Below, piece after piece: positions 9,216 through 18,355 of a DNA stretch of 64,000 nucleotides. The notes under the pieces are model-generated. The model was not told the DNA's origin. It made no database searches and saw only the letters and a program-made list of their open reading frames with translations. The stretch comes from Microbacterium capsulatum (lineage in GTDB: Bacteria; Actinomycetota; Actinomycetes; Actinomycetales; Microbacteriaceae): the NCBI RefSeq assembly GCF_030865425.1, contig NZ_JAVFCB010000005.1, positions 91,974-155,973 on the forward strand, written 5' to 3'. The translations under genes were made by a program, and so were the position numbers. Position 1 is the first letter of the stretch; the number at the start of each line of letters is the position of its first letter.

Positions 9216-10277
9216 GTGACTGAACGGCTCAGCGTCGCCGTGGTCGGTGCCGGCTACTGGGGACCGAACCTCGCACGCAACTACGCTGCGAGCCCGGAAT
9301 GGGATCTCGCCGTCATCTGCGACCTCGACGAGGCGCGCGCCCGTCAGGTCGCCGACCGCGTCGGCGGTGTGCCCGTGTCGACGAGCCTCGAGGAGGTGCT
9401 CGCGGATCCGTCCATCGACGCCGTGGCGGTCGCCACGCCCGCCCGCACCCACCATCCGATCGTGATGGCCGCGCTCGCCGCCGGCAAGCACGTCACGGTG
9501 GAGAAGCCCTTCGCCGACGAGCGGGCCCGCGGCATCGAGATGGTGGAGACCGCGCGCGAGAACGGCCTCGTGCTCATGGCCGACCACACCTACTGCTACA
9601 CGCCGGCCGTGCTGAAGATCCGCGAGCTCATCGCCGCGGGCGAGCTCGGCGACATCCTCTTCGTCGACAGCGTGCGCATCAACCTCGGCCTCATCCAGCC
9701 CGACGTGGACGTGTTCTGGGATCTCGCCCCGCACGACCTGTCGATCATCGACTTCATCCTGCCGAACGGCTTGGACGCGGCGACGGTGACCGCGCAGGGG
9801 GCGGACCCGCTCGCGACGGGCAAGAGCTGCATCGGCTATCTCACGCTGCCGCTCGCCGACGGGGCGATCGCGCACATCCACGTGAACTGGCTCAGCCCGA
9901 CCAAGATCCGCCAGATGGTGATCGGCGGCACCCGGCGCACCCTGGTGTGGGACGACCTGAACCCGCAGCAGCGGGTCAGCGTGTACGACCGCGGCGTGGA
10001 CCTGCTCGAGCAGTCCAAGGCGACCACGAGCGACGCCAGGGCCGCGAACATCTCTTACCGGCTCGGCGACACCTGGGCCCCGGCCCTCCCCGAGCGGGAG
10101 GCGCTGTCGGGCATGACCGCCGAGTTCGCCGCCGCGATCCGCGAGCACCGTCCGGCGCGCACGGACGGCGCTTCCGGGCTGCGGGTGCTGTCGATCCTCG
10201 AAGCCGCCAGCTGCAGTCTCGCCACCGGCGGCGCCCCCCATCCCGTGCAGACCTCGACCGAAATGGAGCTGGCATGA
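9216..10277 (+). CDS. Gfo/Idh/MocA oxidoreductase, WbpB/WlbA-like
   Basis: The 353-residue protein is an NAD(P)-dependent sugar oxidoreductase. An N-terminal Rossmann motif (VAVVGAGYWGPNLARNY) is followed by ATPARTHHP and the EKPFAD motif of the Gfo/Idh/MocA family, then the C-terminal beta-sheet domain. WlbA/WbpB members oxidise C-3 of UDP-GlcNAc-uronate to give a 3-keto sugar for amination, and this context (two DegT aminotransferases and acetyltransferases next door) supports such a role. The start is the GTG of MTERLSVAVVG, with AAGGA a few bases upstream. It overlaps the next gene by 4 bp. Confidence 0.85.
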   Translation: MTERLSVAVVGAGYWGPNLARNYAASPEWDLAVICDLDEARARQVADRVGGVPVSTSLEEVLADPSIDAVAVATPARTHHPIVMAALAAGKHVTVEKPFADERARGIEMVETARENGLVLMADHTYCYTPAVLKIRELIAAGELGDILFVDSVRINLGLIQPDVDVFWDLAPHDLSIIDFILPNGLDAATVTAQGADPLATGKSCIGYLTLPLADGAIAHIHVNWLSPTKIRQMVIGGTRRTLVWDDLNPQQRVSVYDRGVDLLEQSKATTSDARAANISYRLGDTWAPALPEREALSGMTAEFAAAIREHRPARTDGASGLRVLSILEAASCSLATGGAPHPVQTSTEMELA

Positions 10278-11269
10278 ACCGTATCGAAGGCGCGAACATC
10301 CTCGTGACCGGCGGCGCCGGCACGATCGGATCCACGCTCGTCGACCAGCTGCTCGACGCCGGAGCCGCGCACGTCGACGTTCTCGACAACCTGGTGCGCG
10401 GACGGGTCGCGAATCTCGACGACGCGATCGCCACAGGACGCGCGACCCTCATCGACGGCGACATCCGCGACCGCCGCCTCGTCGACGATGTCACCGCGGG
10501 CAAGGACCTCGTGTTCCACCAGGCCGCGATCCGGATCACGCAGTGCGCGGAGGAGCCTCGGCTGGCTCTCGAGGTGCTCGTGGACGGCACGTTCAACGTC
10601 GTGGAGGCCGCCGTCGCGCACGGGGTGCAGAAGCTCATCGCCGCTTCGAGCGCCTCGGTCTACGGCATGGCGGAGGAGTTCCCCACCACCGAGAGGCATC
10701 ACCACGAGAACAACGACACCCTGTACGGCGCGGCGAAGACCTTCAACGAGGGACTGATCCGCAGCTACCGCGCGATGAGGGGCATCGACTACGTGCTGCT
10801 GCGCTACTTCAACGTCTACGGCCCGCGGATGGACGTGCACGGGCTCTACACCGAGGTGCTGGTGCGGTGGATGGAGCGGATCGCCGACGGCAAGCCGCCG
10901 CTCATCTTCGGGGACGGGCTGCAGACCATGGACTTCATCTGCGTTCCCGACATCGCCCGCGCCAATGTGCTCGCCGCGCAGAGCGACGTCGTCGAGGGCA
11001 CGTACAACATCGCGAGCGGCACGGAGACGAGCCTGCGCGAGCTCGCCGAGGCACTGCTGCGGGTGATGGGATCCGATCTCGATGTCGAGTTCGGCCCCGC
11101 GCGCACGGTGAACAACGTGGCCCGGCGCCTCGCCGACGTCTCCGCCGCGGAGCGCGACCTCGGCTGGCGGTCGTCGATCGACCTCGAGGAGGGGCTGTCC
11201 CGGCTGGTCGAGTGGTGGCGCCCGCTGCGCGAGGAGATCTCCGCCGGACGGACGAAGGTGCGGGCATGA
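10274..11269 (+). CDS. NAD-dependent nucleotide-sugar epimerase/dehydratase (extended SDR)
   Basis: The 331-residue extended short-chain dehydrogenase acts on a nucleotide sugar. It has ILVTGGAGTIGS at the N terminus, a Ser in SSASVYG and the catalytic YGAAK pair (YxxxK) near residues 154-158, and RYFNVYGPRMD in the substrate region. Overall it looks like a UDP-glucose/UDP-GlcNAc 4-epimerase-type enzyme rather than a 4,6-dehydratase, but specificity cannot be read from sequence. It overlaps both neighbours by 4 bp and is therefore translationally coupled in the sugar-precursor part of the operon. Confidence 0.85.
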   Translation: MNRIEGANILVTGGAGTIGSTLVDQLLDAGAAHVDVLDNLVRGRVANLDDAIATGRATLIDGDIRDRRLVDDVTAGKDLVFHQAAIRITQCAEEPRLALEVLVDGTFNVVEAAVAHGVQKLIAASSASVYGMAEEFPTTERHHHENNDTLYGAAKTFNEGLIRSYRAMRGIDYVLLRYFNVYGPRMDVHGLYTEVLVRWMERIADGKPPLIFGDGLQTMDFICVPDIARANVLAAQSDVVEGTYNIASGTETSLRELAEALLRVMGSDLDVEFGPARTVNNVARRLADVSAAERDLGWRSSIDLEEGLSRLVEWWRPLREEISAGRTKVRA

Positions 11270-12411
11270 GCGCACGCATCAACGTGATGGTCCCCTGGCT
11301 CGGCCAGGAGGAGGCCGACGCCGTCGCCGAGGTCATCGCGAGCGGCTGGGTCGCCCAGGGGCCGCGGGTGGCGCGGTTCGAGCAGGAGTTCGCCGCGGCG
11401 ATGCAGGCCGCGTACGCCGTCGCCACGACCAGCTGTACGACCGCCCTGCACCTCGCGCTCGTCGTCGCGGGCATCGGGCCCGGCGACGACGTGGTGGTGC
11501 CGTCCTTCTCGTTCATCGCGACGACCAACGCCGTGCGGTACGTCGGCGCGAACCCCGTGTTCGCCGACGTGGATCCGCTCACGGGGAATCTCACCGGCGC
11601 GACCGTGCGCGCCGCGGTCACCCCGGCGACCCGCGCGGTCATCGGGGTCGACCAGGGCGGAGTGCCGCTCGACCTCGACGACGTGCGCGCGGTGGCGGAT
11701 CCGCTCGGGATCGTCGTGATCGAGGATGCCGCGTGCGGTGCCGGGTCGACGTACAAGGGCCGCCCGGTCGGGGCGGGCGCCGAGATCGCCGCCTGGTCGT
11801 TCCACCCCCGCAAGCTCCTCACCACGGGCGAGGGCGGCATGATCACCACCGTGCGGGAGGACTGGGCGCGGCGCGCCCGCCACCTGCGGGAGCACGCCAT
11901 GAGCGTCTCGGCCGCCGACCGGCACCGCTCCACGCTGCCGCCCGCCGAGGAGTACGCAGAGGTCGGGTTCAACTTCCGGATGACCGATCTGCAGGCCGCC
12001 GTCGGCCTCGTGCAGCTCGGCCGTCTGCCCGAGATCGTCGCCCGGCGGCGCGCGCTCGCCGACCGCTACCGGGCGAGCATCGCGGAGATCGGCGGGCTGC
12101 GAGCCGTGCAGGACCCCGCCTACGGCGCCGGCAACGTGCAGTCGTTCTGGGTGGAGGTCGGCGACGGCTATCCAACCGACCGGGAGGGGCTGCTGGAGGC
12201 GCTCGCCGCCGCCGACGTCTCGGCGCGCCGCGGCATCATGGCGGCGCATCGCCAGCCGCCGTACCGCGACAAAGCGCCCTCCGGCGGGCTGCCCGTGACG
12301 GAACGGCTGAACGACAGCACCCTCATCCTGCCGCTGTACCACGCCCTCTCCGACGTCGATCAGGATCGCGTGATCGCGGTGCTGAGAGACCCGATCGGTG
12401 CGCCGCCATGA
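11266..12411 (+). CDS. DegT/DnrJ/EryC1 family sugar aminotransferase
   Basis: The 381-residue PLP enzyme would transfer an amino group to a keto-sugar nucleotide. Diagnostic segments are ASGWVAQGPRVARFE, VVVPSFSFIATTNAV, VIEDAACGAGSTYKG and SFHPRKLLTTGEGG, whose lysine is the expected PLP ligand. The C-terminal region RRGIMAAHRQPPYR is typical of C-4 aminotransferases of the PerA/PglE type. With the PglD-like acetyltransferase immediately downstream (4-bp overlap) it could make a 4-acetamido-4,6-dideoxy sugar, although no 4,6-dehydratase is visible in the window. Confidence 0.88.
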   Translation: MSARINVMVPWLGQEEADAVAEVIASGWVAQGPRVARFEQEFAAAMQAAYAVATTSCTTALHLALVVAGIGPGDDVVVPSFSFIATTNAVRYVGANPVFADVDPLTGNLTGATVRAAVTPATRAVIGVDQGGVPLDLDDVRAVADPLGIVVIEDAACGAGSTYKGRPVGAGAEIAAWSFHPRKLLTTGEGGMITTVREDWARRARHLREHAMSVSAADRHRSTLPPAEEYAEVGFNFRMTDLQAAVGLVQLGRLPEIVARRRALADRYRASIAEIGGLRAVQDPAYGAGNVQSFWVEVGDGYPTDREGLLEALAAADVSARRGIMAAHRQPPYRDKAPSGGLPVTERLNDSTLILPLYHALSDVDQDRVIAVLRDPIGAPP

Positions 12412-13034
12412 GCGAGCGGCTGCTCCTGATCGGCGCAAGCGGGCTCGCGCGCGAGGTCATCGCGGCGGGCGTCGTCGGCGTGGTCGGCATCCTCGACGAC
12501 GACAGCGCACGGCAGGGGACCGAGGTCGCCGGCGTGCCGGTGCTCGGCCCCGTGCGGCTCGCAGTCGAGGGAAGCGACCGGCTCCTCGTCTGCGTCGGAC
12601 CCGGATCCGGACGGCGGAGCATCGTCGCGCGCCTCGCGGAGGCCGGCGTGCGAGAGGAGCGCTACGGGATCTTCGCGGCGCGGTCGGCGCGGATCGGACA
12701 CAGCAGCGTCGTCGGCGCGGGCAGCATCCTGCTCGACTCCGTGGTGGTGACGGCGGACGCATCGGTGGGACGGCACGTGGTGATCATGCCGAACAGCACG
12801 GTCACCCACGACGACGTGCTCGAGGACTTCGTCACCCTCGCCGCGGGCGTCTCTCTCGGCGGGGGCGTGCGTGTCGGGGAGGGCGCGTATCTCGGGATGA
12901 ACGCGTCGGTGCGACAGGGGATCACCGTCGGGACCGACGCGGTGATCGGCATGGGGGCGGCCGTGATCGCCGACGTGCCGGACGGACGGACGTGGGCAGG
13001 GGTGCCCGCACGGGATCTGGGGGAGAAGAGATGA
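12408..13034 (+). CDS. PglD-like sugar O/N-acetyltransferase
   Basis: The 208-residue protein begins with the Rossmann-like PglD nucleotide-sugar-binding segment (LLLIGASGLAREVI) and continues into a left-handed beta helix of hexapeptide repeats (IGHSSVVGAGSILLDSVV, VTLAAGVSLGGGVRVGEGAYLGMNA, GMGAAVIADVPDG, AGVPARDLG). PglD enzymes acetylate the 4-amino group of UDP-4-amino sugars with acetyl-CoA. The tight coupling to the upstream DegT aminotransferase supports the same step here. Substrate is inferred only. Confidence 0.85.
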   Translation: MSERLLLIGASGLAREVIAAGVVGVVGILDDDSARQGTEVAGVPVLGPVRLAVEGSDRLLVCVGPGSGRRSIVARLAEAGVREERYGIFAARSARIGHSSVVGAGSILLDSVVVTADASVGRHVVIMPNSTVTHDDVLEDFVTLAAGVSLGGGVRVGEGAYLGMNASVRQGITVGTDAVIGMGAAVIADVPDGRTWAGVPARDLGEKR

Positions 13035-14182
13035 ACGTGCCGTTCCTGGATCTGGCCGCGCAGCAGGCCGAGATCGTCGACGAGGTGCTTCCGGTGTGGC
13101 GCAGCCAGCTCGGCAGCGCCGGATTCATCGGCGGCGCGGAGGTCGACGCCTTCGAGCGCGAGTACGCGGAGTACATCGGCGTCGGTCACGTCATCGGGGT
13201 GTCCAACGGCACCGACGCGCTCGAGCTCGCATACCGGGCGGTGGGCGTGCGTGCCGGCGATGAGGTGATCATGCCGGCCAACACCTTCATCGCGACGGCC
13301 GAGGCGGCCTCGCGGATCGGCGCGGTGCCCGTGTTCGTCGACGTGGACGACGCGAACCTGCTGATGGACCCGGACGCGGTCGAGGCGGCGATCACCGCGC
13401 GCACGCGCGCGATCGTGCCGGTGCACCTGTTCGGTCAGACCGCACCCGTGCCACGCCTCGCAGCGATCGCCGAGCGGCACGGCCTCGTGCTCATCGAGGA
13501 TGCGGCCCAGGCGCAGGGCGCCTCGAGCGAGGCGGGGCGGGCCGGCGCGCTCGGGCGGATCTCCGCGACGAGCTTCTACCCGGGCAAGAATCTCGGCGCC
13601 GCCGGGGACGCGGGGGCGGTGATGACCGACGACGCCGAGACCGCCGCTCTCATCCGCAACCTCGCCGCGCACGGCAGCTCCGTCAAATACGTGCACGACA
13701 ACATCGGCATGAACGCGCGCCTGGACGCGGTGCAGGCGGCGGTGCTGCGCGCCAAGCTGCGCCGGCTCGACGACTGGAACGCGGCACGCCGGGCCGCCGC
13801 GGTCCGCTACGCCGCACTTCTCGACGGCGTCGCCGGCGTCCGGCTGCCCGCCCCGGTTCCGGGCAACCTCGACGTCTGGCACCTGTACGTGGTGCGCGTC
13901 GAGGAGCGGGACCGGGTGATGGCGGGGATGACCGCCGCCGGGATCGGCGTCGGGATCCACTACCCGACCGTGGTGCCGCTCACCGAGGCCTACGCGGGTC
14001 TCGGGCATCGCGCGGGCGAGTTCCCGGTCGCGGAGGCCGCCGCCGCGCGGATCCTGTCGCTGCCGATGTTCCCGCATCTCACCGCGATCCAGCAGCAGGC
14101 CGTGGCGGACGCGCTGCGGGACGCCGTCGGCCGGTCCCTTCCCGAGACCGTCGGTGCGCCGGCGCAGGGCTCGATGGTCTGA
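13031..14182 (+). CDS. DegT family aminotransferase, FdtB/QdtB-like
   Basis: A second DegT aminotransferase of 383 residues, only distantly like its neighbour at 11.3 kb. It has PFLDLAAQQ at the start, GVSNGTDALELAYRA, IMPANTFIATAEA, LIEDAAQAQGA and SFYPGKNLGAAGDAGAV with the PLP lysine in PGKNLG. The FYPGKNLGA-GDAG form is typical of C-3 aminotransferases (FdtB/QdtB), which fits a partner for the WbpB-like 3-oxidase and the WbpD-like 3-N-acetyltransferase in this locus. It overlaps the previous gene by 4 bp. Confidence 0.88.
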   Translation: MNVPFLDLAAQQAEIVDEVLPVWRSQLGSAGFIGGAEVDAFEREYAEYIGVGHVIGVSNGTDALELAYRAVGVRAGDEVIMPANTFIATAEAASRIGAVPVFVDVDDANLLMDPDAVEAAITARTRAIVPVHLFGQTAPVPRLAAIAERHGLVLIEDAAQAQGASSEAGRAGALGRISATSFYPGKNLGAAGDAGAVMTDDAETAALIRNLAAHGSSVKYVHDNIGMNARLDAVQAAVLRAKLRRLDDWNAARRAAAVRYAALLDGVAGVRLPAPVPGNLDVWHLYVVRVEERDRVMAGMTAAGIGVGIHYPTVVPLTEAYAGLGHRAGEFPVAEAAAARILSLPMFPHLTAIQQQAVADALRDAVGRSLPETVGAPAQGSMV

Positions 14183-14193
14183 GGGGGCCGATC

Positions 14194-15399
14194 ATGCGCG
14201 TCCTCGTCATCCTGAACAGCCTGGAGCTCGGCGGCACCCAGATCAACGCCGTGGACTTCGCCTGGCGGCTGCGCGAGCGGGGGATCGAATCCATCCTCAT
14301 CGGCCCCCGGGCGACGGCGGACGACGCGCTCTCGCTCCTCGACTACGCGCGCACCCGCGCAGTGGCGATCGAGTCGTTCGCCCCTGCGGACGGGATGTCC
14401 GCGCAGGCGCGCCAGCTGCGACGGATCGCCGATGAGCACGACGTCGACCTCGTGCACGTGTGCGGGATGTGGGGGTCGGCGCGGCCCACCTACTGGGGTC
14501 CGGCGATCTTCGGGCGCCGGCCCTGGGCCCAGACCGTGTACGAGATGAGCGTCACCTCGGTGGTGCACCGGCACATGCCGCTGATCGTCGGCACCGAGTA
14601 CCTCGCCGAGGAGCTCGACGGCCGGCCCGGTCGGACCGTGTTGATCTCCCCGCCCGTCGACCTGGAGGCAGACATGCCCGACGCCGCCGCGGGCCAGCGC
14701 TTCCGCGCCGCGAACGGACTGGGCGACGGCCCGCTGCTCGGGATCGTGAGCCGACTGGACAGCCGGATGAAGGCGACCGCCATCGCGACGGCCATCGACG
14801 CGGTGCGCCCCCTCGCGGCCGTCGGAGCGGGCCTGTACGTGGTCGGCGGCGGCGACGCCGAGGCCGCGCTGGGGGCGCGCGCCGACGCGGTCAACCACGA
14901 CCTGGGGTACGAGGCGGTCCGCCTGCTGGGCCCCCGCGCGGATCCCCGTCCCGCCTATGCGGCCGCCGACATCATGCTGGGCATGGGCGGCTCGGCGGCA
15001 CGGTCGCTGGCGTTCGCGCGCCCGCTGATCGTGCACGGCGAGGCCGGGTGGTCCTGCCTGTTCGAGGAGCGCAGCGCCGCGATGCTCGCCCGATCGAGCT
15101 TCTGGAGCGCCGACCGCCCCGAGCGCCCGGTCGAGGATCTGGTGCGGATCGCGGAGCCGCTGCTCGCGGACCCGGCTCGGCGCGCCGCGCTCGGAGCGTT
15201 CGGCCGGCGGTTCGCGCAGGAGCGGTTCGGGCTGGACGCGATGTCGGACCGGCTGGCCGCGTTCTACCGGGACGCCGTCGGCGCGTATCACGCCCGGGAC
15301 TGGCTGTGCGATCTCCCGCGTGAGGGCCGGCGGGTGGAGGGGATGCTCCGGCGGCGCCTGGGTCTGGTCCCCGGCGTCGCGGCGGGGAGCCGGACATGA
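14194..15399 (+). CDS. Glycosyltransferase (GT-B fold, family 4-like)
   Basis: The 401-residue protein starts MRVLVILNSLELGGTQINAVDFAWRL, the N-terminal signature of GT4 enzymes, with a C-terminal nucleotide-sugar half containing GIVSRLDSRMKATA and AAADIMLGMGGSAARSLAFARP. The usual E-x7-E of GT4 is not clearly present, so it is a divergent member. GAGGGGG lies seven bases before the ATG. It begins the assembly section of the operon, 11 bp after the aminotransferase gene and overlapping the flippase by 4 bp. It probably acts at the inner membrane face on a lipid-linked intermediate. Confidence 0.78.
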   Translation: MRVLVILNSLELGGTQINAVDFAWRLRERGIESILIGPRATADDALSLLDYARTRAVAIESFAPADGMSAQARQLRRIADEHDVDLVHVCGMWGSARPTYWGPAIFGRRPWAQTVYEMSVTSVVHRHMPLIVGTEYLAEELDGRPGRTVLISPPVDLEADMPDAAAGQRFRAANGLGDGPLLGIVSRLDSRMKATAIATAIDAVRPLAAVGAGLYVVGGGDAEAALGARADAVNHDLGYEAVRLLGPRADPRPAYAAADIMLGMGGSAARSLAFARPLIVHGEAGWSCLFEERSAAMLARSSFWSADRPERPVEDLVRIAEPLLADPARRAALGAFGRRFAQERFGLDAMSDRLAAFYRDAVGAYHARDWLCDLPREGRRVEGMLRRRLGLVPGVAAGSRT

Positions 15400-16994
15400 C
15401 GAAGCCGTCGATCGGGAAGCGGGCGGAGGCCGCCGTGGGGGAGGCGACCGGCGACGTCAGCGGGCGCGCCGCGTCCGGCGTGTTGTGGCTGACGGTGCAG
15501 AAGTGGGCCGTGCGGCTGCTCGGCTTCGTGACGATCGCGGTGCTCACCCGTCTGCTCAGCCCCGCAGACTTCGGCACCGTCGCCGCGGCATCCACGGTGC
15601 TGCCGTTCTTCTTCCTGCTCGCCGATCTCGGATTCGCCGCCTACATCGTGCAGGTCGACAAGAGCGACCAGCGGATGCTGAGCACCGCGTTCTGGTTCTC
15701 GCTGGGTGCGGGCGGTGTGCTGTGCGCGACCCTGTTCGGGCTGGCGCCGGTGCTCGCCGTCGTCTTCCACGACGACGGCGTGAGACCGGTGCTGCAGGCG
15801 CTCTCGCTGTGGGTCGTGCTGACCGCCGCCGGATCCGTGCCGATGGCGCTGCTGCGCCGGGGCATGCGCTTCGGCGTGCTGGCCGGGCAGGGCGCGGCCG
15901 CCGCCGGGGTGGCGCAGGTCGTGGCGATGATCATGGCGTTCAGCGGGTTCGGGGTGTGGGCGCTCGTCGCGCAGAGTCTGGTCGCCCCCGCGATCACCAC
16001 GGTCCTGGCGTGGATCACGTCGCGGTGGCGGCCCACGTTCGCGTTCTCCCGGGCCGAGTTCCGCGTCATGGGCGCATTCGGCGGGCAGGTGCTCGGCGTG
16101 GAGTTCGTCGCCATGCTGAGGGCGTGGGGGGAGGCCGCCGTCATCTCCGCGGTGCTCGGCATCGGCGCGTTCGGCTACATGACCATCGCGCAGCGGCTCG
16201 TGCAGGTGGTGCAGGACCTCACCGGCAGCGCCATCGTGCCGGTCACCCAGGTGGCGTTCGCGAAGATCCGCGATGACGAGGAGCGGCTGCTCGCGGCGTA
16301 TCTGCGGGCCTTGCGGCTGACCTATTTCGCGCTCTCCCTCCCGCTCACGATGCTCGCCGTGGCGGCGCCGCTCGTCGTGCCGATCGTGTTCGGACGCGGC
16401 TGGGACCAGAGCTATCCGGTGGCGCAGATCCTCGCCCTCGCCGGGATCCTGTCGGTCGGCGCCTGGCTCGACAACGGGTTGTTCTACGGCGTGGGCAGGC
16501 CGGGGACCTGGTTCGTGTACGCGCTCGTCATCGACGGGATCACGTTCGGCACGACGGCGGCGCTCTCGCGCCTGGGCCTCGTGGTCATCGCCTGGGGCTT
16601 CCTCGGGGTGTGCGTCGTGGCGACGGTGACCCGGTGGTTCCTCACGGCCCGGGTGCTGGGCGCGCGGGCGAGGGTCGTCGCGGGCCCGTTCGTCTTCGTC
16701 GCGGTGGCCGTGGTCGGCTCGGCGGCGGCCGGCTGGGGGGTGCGGGCGGCGACCGTCGCGCTGCCGTCGTGGGCCGCGCTGCTGCTGATCGGGTGCGCGG
16801 TGCTGGCCGTGCACCTGCTCGCCACGCGGCTGCTGGCGCCGCGGGTGCTGCCGGACGCGCTCGCGCTGCTGGGACGTTCGAGGATCGGGGCGCGCATCCG
16901 CGGGCTGAGCCGGATGCGGACAGCGCGCGGCGGATCGTGGAAGAACAGGATCCGGTCGGCGGCGTCGCCGGCCGGAGAAGGGGAGCACACATGA
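15396..16994 (+). CDS. Wzx-like polysaccharide flippase (MOP superfamily)
   Basis: The 532-residue integral membrane protein has many hydrophobic segments and the family start SGVLWLTVQKWAVRLLGFVTIAVLTRLLSPADFG, typical of Wzx/RfbX and MOP exporters. It would move undecaprenyl-linked repeat units across the membrane. The gene sits between two glycosyltransferase genes with 4-bp overlaps on both sides. The C terminus is an arginine-rich cytoplasmic tail. Together with the Wzy-like gene at 20.9 kb it indicates a Wzx/Wzy-type pathway rather than an ABC-exporter route; no ABC exporter is seen in the window. Confidence 0.88.
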   Translation: MTKPSIGKRAEAAVGEATGDVSGRAASGVLWLTVQKWAVRLLGFVTIAVLTRLLSPADFGTVAAASTVLPFFFLLADLGFAAYIVQVDKSDQRMLSTAFWFSLGAGGVLCATLFGLAPVLAVVFHDDGVRPVLQALSLWVVLTAAGSVPMALLRRGMRFGVLAGQGAAAAGVAQVVAMIMAFSGFGVWALVAQSLVAPAITTVLAWITSRWRPTFAFSRAEFRVMGAFGGQVLGVEFVAMLRAWGEAAVISAVLGIGAFGYMTIAQRLVQVVQDLTGSAIVPVTQVAFAKIRDDEERLLAAYLRALRLTYFALSLPLTMLAVAAPLVVPIVFGRGWDQSYPVAQILALAGILSVGAWLDNGLFYGVGRPGTWFVYALVIDGITFGTTAALSRLGLVVIAWGFLGVCVVATVTRWFLTARVLGARARVVAGPFVFVAVAVVGSAAAGWGVRAATVALPSWAALLLIGCAVLAVHLLATRLLAPRVLPDALALLGRSRIGARIRGLSRMRTARGGSWKNRIRSAASPAGEGEHT

Positions 16995-18355
16995 ACAGGA
17001 ACGGCGCACGCCGGCGCGTGCTGATCATCGTCCAGAACCTGCCCGTGCCGCTGGACCGGAGGGTGTGGCTGGAGTGCCAGGCCCTCCGGGCGCAGGGCTA
17101 CGAGGTCTCCGTGATCTGCCCCAAGGGCCCGGGCGATCCGGCCCACGAGGACATCGACGGCGTGCACATCTACAAGTACGCGCCGGCGCCGGAGGCGAGG
17201 GGCCTGTTCGGCTTCGCCCTCGAGTTCGCCTATTCGTGGGTGCGCACCGCGCTGCTCTCGCTGCGGGTGCGCCGCCGGCACGGGTTCGACGTGATCCAGG
17301 CCTGCAACCCGCCCGACACCTACTGGCTGCTCGCGGCGCTGTGGCGCGTCGCCGGAGTGCGCTTCGTGTTCGACCAGCACGACCTCAACCCGGAGCTCTA
17401 CCTGTCCCGGTTCGGGAGACCGACCGGGATCGCGGGCCGGATGCAGCTGGGCGGGCTGGTGCTGCTCGAGCGGAACACCTATCGGGTCGCGGACCGGGTG
17501 ATCTCCACCAACGGCTCGTACAAGCGCGTCGCCGAGCGTCGAGGGGGGCTGCCGCCGGCCCGGGTCACGGTGGTGCGGAGCGGACCGGACACGACCGTGA
17601 TGCGACCGGTCTATCCCGCGCCGGAGATCAGGGCGGGAGCGGAGCACCTGCTCGCGTACCTGGGGATCATGGGACCGCAGGACGGCGTGGAGAACATCCT
17701 CGCCGTCATGGACGAGCTCGTGCATCGCCGCGGCCGCACCGGGATCAGGGCCGTGCTGATGGGTTTCGGGGACTGCCTCGAGGACCTCAGGCGGGAGTGC
17801 ACCGCGCGACGTCTCGACGACAACGTCGTCTTCACCGGCAGGGTCGGGCCTGCGCAGATCGCCCAGTATCTGAGTGCCGCCGATCTGGGCCTGGGCCCCG
17901 ACCTGGACACGCCGCTCAACAACGTCTCCACGATGAACAAGACCATGGAGTACATGGCCTACGGCGTGCCGCCGGTCTCGTTCGAGCTCGTGGAGACGCG
18001 GGTCTCGGCCGGGGACACCGGCGTCTTCGTCCCGTCCGGAGACATCACCGCGTTCGCGGACGAGATCGAGGCGCTGCTCGCCGATCCCGATCGCCGTGTC
18101 GAGCTCGGCATCGCCGCCCGTCGGCGCGTCGTCGCCGAACTCGACTGGAAGCCGCAGGCCGAGGCCTACGTGGGAGTGTTCGACGACCTGCTCGGCAATC
18201 GCCCCGACGCCGCGCGGCGGGCGGCCTGGCCCTACGCGACCCGCCCGGAGCAGCCGGCCGACGCCCGAGCGCCGGAGCGGGTCGATCTCGACGACGAGGG
18301 GGAGCTGCGCCGGTTCCTGCGCGACCGCTCCCGGCCGGCGGTCCGGGTGCCATGA
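16991..18355 (+). CDS. Glycosyltransferase family 4 protein
   Basis: The 454-residue GT-B enzyme opens with VLIIVQNLPVPLDRRVWLE and has DQHDLNPELY, VVRSGPDTTVMRPV, LLAYLGIMGPQDGVE and the C-terminal KTMEYMAYGVPPVSFELVE block, which corresponds to the donor-binding motif of GT4. It is a common actinobacterial exopolysaccharide glycosyltransferase. The last 60 residues are charged and probably unstructured. It overlaps the flippase gene and the next glycosyltransferase gene by 4 bp each. Donor and acceptor are unknown. Confidence 0.87.
   Translation: MNRNGARRRVLIIVQNLPVPLDRRVWLECQALRAQGYEVSVICPKGPGDPAHEDIDGVHIYKYAPAPEARGLFGFALEFAYSWVRTALLSLRVRRRHGFDVIQACNPPDTYWLLAALWRVAGVRFVFDQHDLNPELYLSRFGRPTGIAGRMQLGGLVLLERNTYRVADRVISTNGSYKRVAERRGGLPPARVTVVRSGPDTTVMRPVYPAPEIRAGAEHLLAYLGIMGPQDGVENILAVMDELVHRRGRTGIRAVLMGFGDCLEDLRRECTARRLDDNVVFTGRVGPAQIAQYLSAADLGLGPDLDTPLNNVSTMNKTMEYMAYGVPPVSFELVETRVSAGDTGVFVPSGDITAFADEIEALLADPDRRVELGIAARRRVVAELDWKPQAEAYVGVFDDLLGNRPDAARRAAWPYATRPEQPADARAPERVDLDDEGELRRFLRDRSRPAVRVP

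Noticed and set aside
15288..17009. Long antisense frame over the flippase gene
   Set aside because: Low-complexity His/Arg/Asp-rich shadow; the plus strand encodes a membrane protein with the expected helices.
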